A model generated the notes under the pieces. The model searched no databases, was not told the origin of the DNA, and worked only from the letters and a program-made list of their open reading frames with translations. 6,527 nt of DNA from Candidatus Dojkabacteria bacterium CG_4_10_14_0_2_um_filter_Dojkabacteria_WS6_41_15 (lineage in GTDB: Bacteria > Patescibacteriota > Dojkabacteria > GCA-002793355): NCBI GenBank assembly GCA_002793355.1, contig PFQB01000041.1, positions 1-6,527 on the forward strand. Reading direction: 5' to 3'. Of this stretch, positions 1 through 5,677 are shown in pieces. The translations under genes and the position numbers were made by a program. The first letter of the stretch is position 1. Every line of letters starts with the position of its first letter.

Positions 1-1
1 A

Positions 2-1192
2 AATATTCGCTGGATCTATATCATAACCTTTCTTGGCGAATGTTATTTAACGATGTCTATATGGCTATTCTTCTATACTCGTTACCTTAATTTCTCGGAG
101 ATAACCACACTAGTTGTTATGCAACAAGTGGTACAGTTGGTATTTGAAATACCAACCGGAGCAATTGCAGATTTACTCGGTAAAAGAAAAACTCTCATAA
201 TCAGTTATGCCCTCTACTTTTGCAGTATATTTCTAACACCATTCTTTTCTACCTTTTGGGTATTCTTCGCCTTAGAATTTATGAAGGGTGTCGCAAAATC
301 GCTTGCTTCTGGAACATACGAAGCCCTTACATTTGACACGCTCAAAGAAAAGGGAAAGGAGGAACAGTACCCGAAAGTTAATGCTAACATTATTTCGATC
401 TCGTGGGTTGCTTACATTGTTGCTGGACTTCTTGGTGGAGTTTTATACGATATTTCCTACTTTCTTCCCTATTTAATTTTGGCCTGCTTTTTTCTAGCAG
501 CAACCATCATTCTCTTGCTAAAAGTTAAAGAACCCTCAATAGATTCGGAACAGGGCAACCTGAATTATAAGAAATACTTCTCCCAGATGACTTTGGGTTT
601 TAAAGAGCTGTTTTCTAAACAAACAACCGGTACTTTGGTATTGTTTCTGCTGCTAGGCACACTTGGATACTACACAGCATCAGAATTTATGGGGATTTCC
701 CAAGGCAAATCCTATGGATTATCTGCAACAAATGTAAGTTTTCTCTTTACGGGCGGATATCTGGTTTCGGCAGGTATGGCTCAACTGTTTACAAAGTTGC
801 TGAAGAAAGGAAATGTGGTACTAATAGCAGTTACGTCTTCCCTATTTATGCTGGCATCATATGCTTTGGCTCTTTTTGTATCACCTGTTCTTGGATTAGG
901 CCTTATAATGGCAAGAATTGGCTCTTCATCAACCTTTAGCAATGCAAGGAGCGTTATCTTAAATCAACAGATTTCTTCTAAAAATCGCGCGACTGCACTC
1001 TCTACCTTTTCGCTCCTCTACACACTTCCATACGTTGTTGTGGTTTATTTGGGTGGTAAAGTTATTGATTTGTCTTCGGTCAACACGTTCGCACTATTGT
1101 TGGGAGTTTTATTAATCGTAGGAATTGCCGTTTCCTTAACGTTTTTCTTCGTTGCAAAATTTCGCCTCAAACCTGGTGAATTACAAACGTAA
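2..1192 (+). CDS. MFS transporter, 5' end outside window
   Basis: Predicted polytopic inner-membrane carrier of the major facilitator superfamily. The reading frame is open from base 2, 17 codons before the first ATG at 53. Those codons encode NIRWIYIITFLGECYLT, a good fit to the first half of transmembrane helix 1, so the ATG at 53 is probably internal and the true start lies upstream of the window. The loop after helix 2 carries the MFS motif A form GAIADLLGKRKTL (visible residues 53-65), preceded by the typical EIPT. About 11-12 hydrophobic helices follow, with a central cytoplasmic loop near visible residues 180-205. The segment ASGTYEALTFDTLKEKGKEE resembles drug-efflux-type MFS members, but the substrate cannot be read from sequence. 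The stop TAA overlaps the 3' end of the convergent S24 protease gene by 26 bp. No terminator is visible. Confidence 0.85.
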   Translation, partial: NIRWIYIITFLGECYLTMSIWLFFYTRYLNFSEITTLVVMQQVVQLVFEIPTGAIADLLGKRKTLIISYALYFCSIFLTPFFSTFWVFFALEFMKGVAKSLASGTYEALTFDTLKEKGKEEQYPKVNANIISISWVAYIVAGLLGGVLYDISYFLPYLILACFFLAATIILLLKVKEPSIDSEQGNLNYKKYFSQMTLGFKELFSKQTTGTLVLFLLLGTLGYYTASEFMGISQGKSYGLSATNVSFLFTGGYLVSAGMAQLFTKLLKKGNVVLIAVTSSLFMLASYALALFVSPVLGLGLIMARIGSSSTFSNARSVILNQQISSKNRATALSTFSLLYTLPYVVVVYLGGKVIDLSSVNTFALLLGVLLIVGIAVSLTFFFVAKFRLKPGELQT

Positions 1193-1568
1193 CCACGCCC
1201 CAAATCTCCACGCACATCCCTTCTTTTAGCTCTATTGGATTATAATCGCTATTCTCGGCTATCAGATACCTTTTCCCTTCAACAGTTTGAATCTTCTTTA
1301 CGGTAAATTCGCCATCAACCACGGCAACAACAACCGAACTAACTTTCTCTTCCATTGAGCGGTCGACAACCAAGATATCTCCCGAAAAAATACCTGCACC
1401 TTTCATCGAATGTCCCTGAACTCGTATAAAATACGTTGCCGCGGGATGCTCCACCACAAAACTGTTTAGATCAAATAGCGATTGGGAGAAATCTGACGAA
1501 GGGACCGGAAAGCCGGCCGGTATCCCCTCGGTGATTAGTACTTTGTTACTCTTTGTCTTCTTTTTCAT
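1167..1568 (-). CDS. UmuD/LexA-type S24 self-cleaving protease (stand-alone)
   Basis: A 133-residue protein closely resembling UmuD through its whole C-terminal domain. A probable self-cleavage site is Ala18-Gly19 in PAGFPVPSSD, equivalent to Cys24-Gly25 of E. coli UmuD. The catalytic serine is Ser54 in GHSM and the catalytic lysine is Lys91 in DGEFTVKK. Their spacing of 37 residues equals that of Ser60 and Lys97 in E. coli UmuD. There is no helix-turn-helix domain, so it is not a full LexA repressor. UmuD family members are cleaved with RecA filament help and then act with a Y-family polymerase; no umuC or RecA-like gene is in this window. The ATG lies 23 bp inside the end of the upstream membrane-protein gene, which suggests translational coupling; no strong Shine-Dalgarno site is seen. 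The 3' end overlaps the convergent MFS gene. I withhold the symbol umuD because no polymerase partner is seen. Confidence 0.88.
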   Translation of the reverse strand: MKKKTKSNKVLITEGIPAGFPVPSSDFSQSLFDLNSFVVEHPAATYFIRVQGHSMKGAGIFSGDILVVDRSMEEKVSSVVVAVVDGEFTVKKIQTVEGKRYLIAENSDYNPIELKEGMCVEIWGVVTFVIHQV

Positions 1569-2106
1569 GTAAGTTTTCTATTTTTCTTTCTAATTGTGAG
1601 TATTTCTTTTTTAACATTTCGATCTCGGATATTCCAGCGATGCTGTAATTCAGATACACGCTTAAAACAAGTCCCAGCAAGGCTAGCCCCATTGTAGTCA
1701 TTTTGTACGTTTTGGCTATTATTGCAACTAAACTTGGATACACCTCTTGTTCCAGGATGCCTGACGTTGTTGTCTTTTCTGTCGACAATACGGGCTGGTT
1801 CTTCTTGCCATTCCACAACTCTTTTATTTTATCAACTAAACTCCTTACGGGAGTTACCACCTGCGAAATCGGTAATGCAATATCTATTTTCTGCAACGTT
1901 TCCAATGTTCCAACATTTTCCAACGAGCGCTCGGCCAGATAAACAAACGGGCTAACCGTAAACACGCTAACCAAGGCACAAAATACGCTAATAATCACCA
2001 GAATTCGAGCGAACATCACGAGCCACCGCTGAATATACTGCTTCAAGAAAAAAGCAACGACCATAACTGCAATCAAACCCAGATATACAATGGTGAAAAT
2101 GTTCAT
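1546..2106 (-). CDS. Membrane protein, three TM helices and C-terminal coiled coil, unknown function
   Basis: I do not recognise this 186-residue protein. It has two hydrophobic helices near the N-terminus (about residues 3-21 and 29-57), a polar segment (58-125) with Lys- and Thr-rich stretches, a third helix (about 137-155), and a charged C-terminal tail (159-184) with heptad-like spacing of Leu and Ile (EIEMLKKKYSQLERKIENL) that should form a short coiled coil. This suggests an integral membrane protein with a cytoplasmic or oligomerising tail. It follows the exchanger gene by 19 bp and overlaps the S24 protease start by 23 bp, so the three are probably co-transcribed. A perfect TATAAT sits 6 bp before its ATG, so it may also have its own leaderless promoter. 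No Shine-Dalgarno site is visible. Whether it is a partner or substrate of the downstream protease is pure speculation. Confidence 0.75.
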   Translation of the reverse strand: MNIFTIVYLGLIAVMVVAFFLKQYIQRWLVMFARILVIISVFCALVSVFTVSPFVYLAERSLENVGTLETLQKIDIALPISQVVTPVRSLVDKIKELWNGKKNQPVLSTEKTTTSGILEQEVYPSLVAIIAKTYKMTTMGLALLGLVLSVYLNYSIAGISEIEMLKKKYSQLERKIENLHEKEDKE

Positions 2107-2112
2107 ATTTTT

Positions 2113-2141
2113 ATTATAAACTTAACTATCGCACGATTAAA
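2113..2141 (-). promoter_or_regulatory. Possible internal promoter for leaderless mRNA of the membrane-protein gene
   Basis: On the minus strand a perfect -10 hexamer TATAAT (2118 down to 2113) is followed by AAAAAT and then the ATG at 2106. The expected transcription start therefore falls on or next to the start codon. With a 17-nt spacer the -35 position reads TTTAAT, a weak match. The site lies across the end of the exchanger gene. The AT-rich context could produce this by chance. Confidence 0.4.
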
Positions 2142-3061
2142 ATGGTCACAATATACCCGACATAAAGTGCACACAAAAAAGCACCTTCCACCCTTGATAT
2201 GACATGTTTCTTCCCGGTTTTCGCTACAAATAAAAATGCTGCGGAGATAATTCCTAGAAACATAATTTCAAAAAGCAGTTTTGGAATCTCTACAGGAGAA
2301 ATTATCGATGTAGTCGCAAAAACAACGAGAATATTAAACACGTTTGAACCAAGAACATTACCAACTGCAATTTGACCTTTTTTCTTTACAACTGCAGCGA
2401 CTGTTGCAACTAATTCCGGCAACGACGTGCCAAAGGCAAGAAGCGTTGCCCCGATAACAAGATTCGAGAATCCTATATGTACTGCTAGAGTTTTTACAAA
2501 AATAAGGGTTAGCTCTCCCCCACCAACCAACAAACCGATTCCCAACAACAGGAGCAATAAGTCTACTGCAGTGAATCTAATCTTTCGCACAGGCATTGGA
2601 TCTTTCTTTTCGTATTCTCGGGCAGTGAGTGCCAGATAGCCGATATAGGTCAACAGCAAGGCAGCTCCAAAAAGCGAAGTTGCGGTGGAATTCAAAATAT
2701 AGCCAAACACGAAAACTCCTAAAGGTAAAATGCTTAAAGGAATATCGTAATCAACCGTTTTTCCACTTAGTTTAATCTCGCCAATTAAAGCAGCGACACC
2801 AACAATAAGCCCAATATTTGTTATATTACTACCCAACACGTTCCCTGCTGCCAACAAGGGATTGCCTTGCAATGCTGCTAAAGTACCCACAACAAATTCT
2901 GGAAGTGACGTTCCGACCGCAACAACAAGAACACCTACCAGAATCTGCGGCCAGCGTCTAGCACGTCCAAATTTCTCTGCTTTCGTAACTAGCAGATCAG
3001 CACCGTATAACATGACGCCAATTCCAATTACAAATTTTACTACCTCTATAAACACCTGCAT
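2126..3061 (-). CDS. CaCA-family calcium/sodium:cation antiporter (YrbG-like)
   Basis: Integral membrane ion exchanger of the Ca2+:cation antiporter family, expected to export Ca2+ in exchange for Na+ or H+. Counting from the ATG at 3061 it has 311 residues, a normal length for prokaryotic members. The two family-defining alpha repeats are both present and intact: GTSLPE at 50-55 with GNVLGSN at 73-79, and GTSLPE at 211-216 with GNVLGSN at 234-240. Glu55 and Glu216 are the expected ion-binding acidic residues. About ten hydrophobic helices are present, with a polar central loop near 148-163 (YEKKDPMPVRK). A longer frame begins at a GTG at 3097, but its first 12 residues are polar and the ATG at 3061 gives the classical start just before helix 1. 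A -10-like TATACT lies 5 bp before that ATG. It is the first gene of a likely three-gene minus-strand operon. Confidence 0.88.
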   Translation of the reverse strand: MQVFIEVVKFVIGIGVMLYGADLLVTKAEKFGRARRWPQILVGVLVVAVGTSLPEFVVGTLAALQGNPLLAAGNVLGSNITNIGLIVGVAALIGEIKLSGKTVDYDIPLSILPLGVFVFGYILNSTATSLFGAALLLTYIGYLALTAREYEKKDPMPVRKIRFTAVDLLLLLLGIGLLVGGGELTLIFVKTLAVHIGFSNLVIGATLLAFGTSLPELVATVAAVVKKKGQIAVGNVLGSNVFNILVVFATTSIISPVEIPKLLFEIMFLGIISAAFLFVAKTGKKHVISRVEGAFLCALYVGYIVTILIVR

Positions 3062-3066
3062 GGAAC

Positions 3067-3072
3067 AGTATA
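3067..3072 (-). promoter_or_regulatory. Candidate -10 element (TATACT) directly before the exchanger ATG
   Basis: TATACT matches the bacterial -10 consensus at five of six positions. It is separated from the ATG at 3061 by GTTCC, which would give a leaderless or nearly leaderless message. No convincing -35 is seen at 16-18 nt upstream. A second -10-like TATTAT lies further upstream on the same strand (3122 down to 3117) and would instead give a longer leader. The hexamer sits inside an imperfect palindrome, ACAGTATACCGT on the plus strand (3065-3076). Confidence 0.35.
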
Positions 3073-3078
3073 CCGTAT

Positions 3079-3107
3079 TTGACTGAATACTCACCACTTG
3101 CTACAGT
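3079..3107 (+). promoter_or_regulatory. Candidate sigma-70-type promoter for the L,D-transpeptidase gene
   Basis: TTGACT (3079-3084; five of six consensus bases) and TACAGT (3102-3107; four of six) are separated by exactly 17 nt. The predicted start near 3114 gives a leader of about 30 nt to the ATG at 3145. A further -10-like GATAAT at 3116-3121 lies 5 bp before an alternative in-frame TTG at 3127, but it has no good -35. The region is shared with the divergent exchanger gene. Confidence 0.5.
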
Positions 3108-3144
3108 GTCTAAGCGATAATATGCATTGACCAATTTTGCCCAC

Positions 3145-4203
3145 ATGCCCAATACAGTTAATAAACAATCAATAATTGCATTAAGCATTGCCTTGCTGGT
3201 TTTGGTTAGTGCACTGGGCTTCACCATTCAATCGCTAGTCAAGGCTTATTCCACCCCAACCGAACAGGCATCTTCACCGATAAACCTTGCCGCCACAAAA
3301 GTGAACAACACCGGTAAGGGACCAGAAGTCATGGGAATAACTGATATAAACACCTCCTGCACTGACGCAAAAGATTATCTAAAAAGAATTGCCATCTTCA
3401 CGCCAGAGGTCGTCGTTCGCTTTGGCACAGAACAAAAAACTGTTTCTGCCACTCGAATATTATCCTGTCAATTATCGCTTACGCAAACCGAAGTTAATGC
3501 CGAAGGTTGTATGGAATATTCACTTTCAATAGATGACAATTGCATTGAAAGACTATTAACAACTTCTTACAGATTTGCAGAACCGGCAGAATCTGTACGA
3601 AACCCAACAACAGGAAAATCTGTCGAAACACGAATCAGTGATGAAATTGTTAACTACTCTCTGCTCGCCGATCAAATCACCGATGCGTTTCAGAAAAATA
3701 CCAGATATGCGACTGTTACCAGCAGATACGCGCTTATCCGCTCTCCTGAACTTAACGCTCCTTCTATCAAAGATTCCCCAAACACCGATGGCAGTATCGC
3801 AAACCGCTATATTGAATTTGACGGTTCAAGGCAACTCATGTTCCTATGGACCTCGGGAAAGTACGAAAAGTTTAGGATTTCGGGTGCTTTTCCGGAATAC
3901 AATCCAATTGGCATGTTTGAAATTTTGAACAAATCGCCGTTAGCCTGGTCTTCGACCGCTAATAAATGGATGCCCTACTGGCAAGCATTCGCGTACGATA
4001 AAAAACAACGGGCAATGCTTGGTATCCACGCGCTCGTCTACTGGTACCCAGGTTTAAAGAAAACCGGAACAAAAAAGATTTTTGAGCCAGAAACAAATAT
4101 CGGGATTCCCCGAAGCACTGGGTGTTTACGGTTAACTGTGGCTGATGCAAAAAAAGTGTTCGAATGGTCGAAAGTCGGGGATATCGTGGTTGTGCACGAT
4201 TAA
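3145..4203 (+). CDS. Membrane-anchored L,D-transpeptidase (YkuD domain)
   Basis: Predicted to cross-link peptidoglycan stem peptides (3-3 links) or attach ligands to them outside the membrane. Counting from the ATG at 3145 (352 residues), a signal anchor spans about residues 9-29. An extracytoplasmic linker and a region of roughly 75-200 follow, of uncertain fold, with four cysteines (72, 108, 122, 133) that could form disulfides. Such regions in related proteins are often peptidoglycan-binding or spacer domains. The YkuD domain runs from about 221 to 350: RYIEFDGSRQLMFLW, then the PIGMFEI strand, His295 in GIHA, and the active-site block STGCLRL with Cys327 and Arg329. The usual motif is SHGC, so Thr325 replaces a conserved histidine. 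The frame also has a TTG at 3127; the ATG is preferred because the extra residues add nothing. Neither start has a clear Shine-Dalgarno site. Confidence 0.85.
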   Translation: MPNTVNKQSIIALSIALLVLVSALGFTIQSLVKAYSTPTEQASSPINLAATKVNNTGKGPEVMGITDINTSCTDAKDYLKRIAIFTPEVVVRFGTEQKTVSATRILSCQLSLTQTEVNAEGCMEYSLSIDDNCIERLLTTSYRFAEPAESVRNPTTGKSVETRISDEIVNYSLLADQITDAFQKNTRYATVTSRYALIRSPELNAPSIKDSPNTDGSIANRYIEFDGSRQLMFLWTSGKYEKFRISGAFPEYNPIGMFEILNKSPLAWSSTANKWMPYWQAFAYDKKQRAMLGIHALVYWYPGLKKTGTKKIFEPETNIGIPRSTGCLRLTVADAKKVFEWSKVGDIVVVHD

Positions 4204-4220
4204 GACAATCGGCAATTGTC
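4204..4220 (+). terminator. Small hairpin directly after the transpeptidase stop codon
   Basis: GACAAT and ATTGTC form a 6-bp stem with a 5-nt loop (CGGCA), starting at the first base after the TAA. No T-run follows, so this is not a canonical intrinsic terminator. It may stabilise or end the plus-strand message. Confidence 0.3.
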
Positions 4221-4254
4221 ACATTTCCAGCCAGATATTCCGTTATTGGGAGCT

Positions 4255-4278
4255 TTTGTTACAGGCTACAGTAACAAA
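4255..4278. terminator. Hairpin spanning the stop codon of the unknown minus-strand gene
   Basis: TTTGTTAC (4255-4262) and GTAACAAA (4271-4278) form a perfect 8-bp stem with an 8-nt loop. The minus-strand stop TAG (4266-4268) sits in the loop. It would form in transcripts from either strand, between two convergent genes. There is no T tract on either side, so an orientation-independent RNA end or a pausing element is possible but not shown. Confidence 0.35.
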
Positions 4279-5360
4279 CCAGCTTGGATAGCATTCATTT
4301 CAGAAAAAGTCTCTTGGATTCCTGCATCTTGTTGCACCCAATTCTCGTAATGGGACAACCGCTCAATCATAGAAACAGGTATTTGAAAACGGCTTCTTAC
4401 TCGAAGGGCTATCGAAGAAATTTCGGTATTAGAACTTCCATCTTCTAACATCGCTGAATACAATAACAGCGGGAACTCCACCACTCTCCGAGGATTAACA
4501 TATATCAGGTCATTTACTTCACCAAGCCATTCTGACGCACTCTCACGCACAACAAATAGTATATTCCCTTTTTCACTACGGCCAATGACACTGTCGCGAC
4601 CAGAATTGCTGGCCATAGTATTTACAGGTGAGATCTCTGATTCGATACTAGCAAGAAAATCAGCACCAGAAATACTTCGTGTTGTTGAAACTCCAGCAAT
4701 AATTATTTTTTGTAACAATACTCTCCCTTCACTATTAATTCGATACGCACATTTAAGCACAAGCGGTAAACCAGGGACTTCTCGTGTAACCTCCATTAGT
4801 GTGGCTACAAAACCATGCAATTGTGAAATTTCACCAGAAAATGATATCACCGGTGCCGTATGAAGACCCTCTTCACCTGGTAATTTAATTCCAACTTTGC
4901 ACAATCGGGGCTGTTGTCTCAGATTATTTTTGGTAAATCTATTAGCTGCGATCTCTCCACGTCTACCAGAAGCTGGATTCGCACTTGAACCCGATTTCTT
5001 CACTCGTTGCACGTTGTTAATACTTTCTAACTGATAGAATACAACATGTTTCAAATTTTTTGTTATGCATCTAAATGGCAGATTGCTATTAAGACAGTCG
5101 GCAATGCTAGGGATACCATCGGAAACACCATATGTCCCATGTCTCGTATCACGCTCAATCGTAATAACTTTTGCCGTACCCCCTTGCGTCCGACTCCGCA
5201 ATAACGTTGCAATCGACGCATCTCCGACCGGTAATTTTCCAACGACACAAAGCATTAAGGGCTCCCTATTACTATCCAACAGAGTACCAAGCGACTCTCT
5301 AAAAGCAGCTCTTTCCCCTGTATTATATGCATCATTACGCGCACCTGTGTTAAGACCCAT
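4266..5360 (-). CDS. Hypothetical protein, possible degenerate ParA/CpsD-like fold
   Basis: I do not recognise this 364-residue protein. It has no signal peptide or transmembrane helix, so it is probably cytoplasmic. The ATG at 5360 is chosen because a TTGAAA-N17-TAAAAT promoter lies directly before it; the longer frame from a TTG at 5393 would start inside the -35 element. Residues 20-112 have an alternating strand-helix pattern that loosely resembles ParA-type and CpsD-type ATPases. A hydrophobic strand LMLCVV leads into GKLPVGDAS (where a Walker A loop would be). ERDTR (69-73) sits where such proteins have DxDxR, followed by GIPSIADCL. The GKS/T residues are absent, so ATP binding is doubtful. 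A basic, low-complexity linker (118-152) separates this from a C-terminal half (about 155-364) with mixed alpha/beta character. The gene is unusually rich in Ser and Arg compared with its Lys-rich neighbours. Confidence 0.7.
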   Translation of the reverse strand: MGLNTGARNDAYNTGERAAFRESLGTLLDSNREPLMLCVVGKLPVGDASIATLLRSRTQGGTAKVITIERDTRHGTYGVSDGIPSIADCLNSNLPFRCITKNLKHVVFYQLESINNVQRVKKSGSSANPASGRRGEIAANRFTKNNLRQQPRLCKVGIKLPGEEGLHTAPVISFSGEISQLHGFVATLMEVTREVPGLPLVLKCAYRINSEGRVLLQKIIIAGVSTTRSISGADFLASIESEISPVNTMASNSGRDSVIGRSEKGNILFVVRESASEWLGEVNDLIYVNPRRVVEFPLLLYSAMLEDGSSNTEISSIALRVRSRFQIPVSMIERLSHYENWVQQDAGIQETFSEMNAIQAGLLL

Positions 5361-5364
5361 AGTT

Positions 5365-5393
5365 ATTTTACTCTCTTCCCTCTTCGCTTTCAA
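5365..5393 (-). promoter_or_regulatory. Strong promoter candidate for the unknown gene, giving a leaderless mRNA
   Basis: On the minus strand TTGAAA (5393 down to 5388) and TAAAAT (5370 down to 5365) each match consensus at five of six positions, with an exact 17-nt spacer. AACT and then the ATG at 5360 follow, so transcription should begin at or beside the start codon. A purine-rich GAGGGAAGAGAG stretch lies in the spacer; it would be upstream of the transcript and so not act as a ribosome site. Confidence 0.6.
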
Positions 5394-5481
5394 GAAACAG
5401 TGTGCTAAAATTCACCATGCAACAAAATCGGAAACAATTTTCAGTCCGTTTCACCACCCTTAGGGGTTAATCTTCTTATCG

Positions 5482-5510
5482 TTGCAAAAAAACACTCCAA
5501 AAACTATACA
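5482..5510 (+). promoter_or_regulatory. Candidate promoter for thrS
   Basis: TTGCAA (5482-5487) and TATACA (5505-5510), each four of six consensus bases, are separated by 17 nt. The predicted start near 5517 would give a leader of about 165 nt that includes the GC-rich block and tandem repeats. The match is only moderate. Confidence 0.4.
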
Positions 5511-5520
5511 AATTTTCGAC

Positions 5521-5620
5521 AGTTCGCGAGCGTAACGCTGGAAAATTGAAACTTTCCACGTAGCGAGCGAGGGGAGTAAAATTTGCTAGGGGCACTCTCA
5601 TCTCCCTTACGAGAAAGGCA
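5521..5620. repeat. GC-rich inverted and direct repeat block (possible interspersed REP-like element)
   Basis: The block is more GC-rich than its flanks and dense in small symmetries. GCGAGCG occurs twice (5526-5532 and 5563-5569). AGCGT-A-ACGCT (5529-5539) is a near-perfect palindrome. TGGAAA (5539-5544) pairs with TTTCCA (5553-5558) around an 8-nt loop. GGGAG near 5572-5576 can pair with CTCCC at 5602-5606. This style matches dispersed intergenic repeats rather than a protein gene, but only one copy is in the window, so interspersion is not shown. It could equally be a structured part of the thrS leader. Confidence 0.4.
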
Positions 5621-5632
5621 AAAGTATGAGAA

Positions 5633-5667
5633 GATTAGCTATTAGTTAGTAGCTAGCAGTTATTAGT
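5633..5667 (+). repeat. Degenerate 7-bp tandem repeat, five units
   Basis: Consecutive units read GATTAGC, TATTAGT, TAGTAGC, TAGCAGT and TATTAGT, followed by a decayed TAAATAA. All five fit the pattern KANYAGY or a one-base variant of it. The tract ends only about 15 bp before the thrS start and puts several TAG and TAA stops in the leader. Its origin (replication slippage or a mobile repeat family) is not known. Confidence 0.65.
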
Positions 5668-5672
5668 TAAAT

Positions 5673-5677
5673 AAGGA
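5673..5677 (+). promoter_or_regulatory. Shine-Dalgarno site of thrS
   Basis: AAGGA ends 4 nt before the ATG at 5682, a short but usable spacing. It is the clearest ribosome site in the window and supports this ATG rather than an upstream start, where stop codons in the repeat tract close the frame. So the missing N-terminal domain of ThrS is not an artefact of start choice. Confidence 0.6.

Noticed and set aside
1703..1955. Two overlapping plus-strand frames of 77-79 codons
   Set aside because: They lie antisense to the membrane-protein gene, which has coherent helices, a coiled coil and operon spacing.
3062..3145. Possible LexA box upstream of the operon with the UmuD-like gene
   Set aside because: Neither CTGT-N8-ACAG nor GAAC-N4-GTTC is present in the divergent region; only half-sites occur.
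3959..4222. Open frame of 87 codons on the minus strand
   Set aside because: It is antisense to the YkuD catalytic region, including the STGC motif, and has no family resemblance.
5446..5461. T-box-like sequence AAGGGTGGTGAAACGG on the minus strand
   Set aside because: It shares AAGGGTGG and CGG with the T-box core, but the ACCGC centre is missing, it faces the unknown gene rather than thrS, and no specifier stem or terminator is seen.
5065..5463. Open frame of 132 codons on the plus strand
   Set aside because: It lies antisense to the unknown gene, has no recognisable domain or ribosome site, and runs into the non-coding region; it is a shadow of the minus-strand gene.
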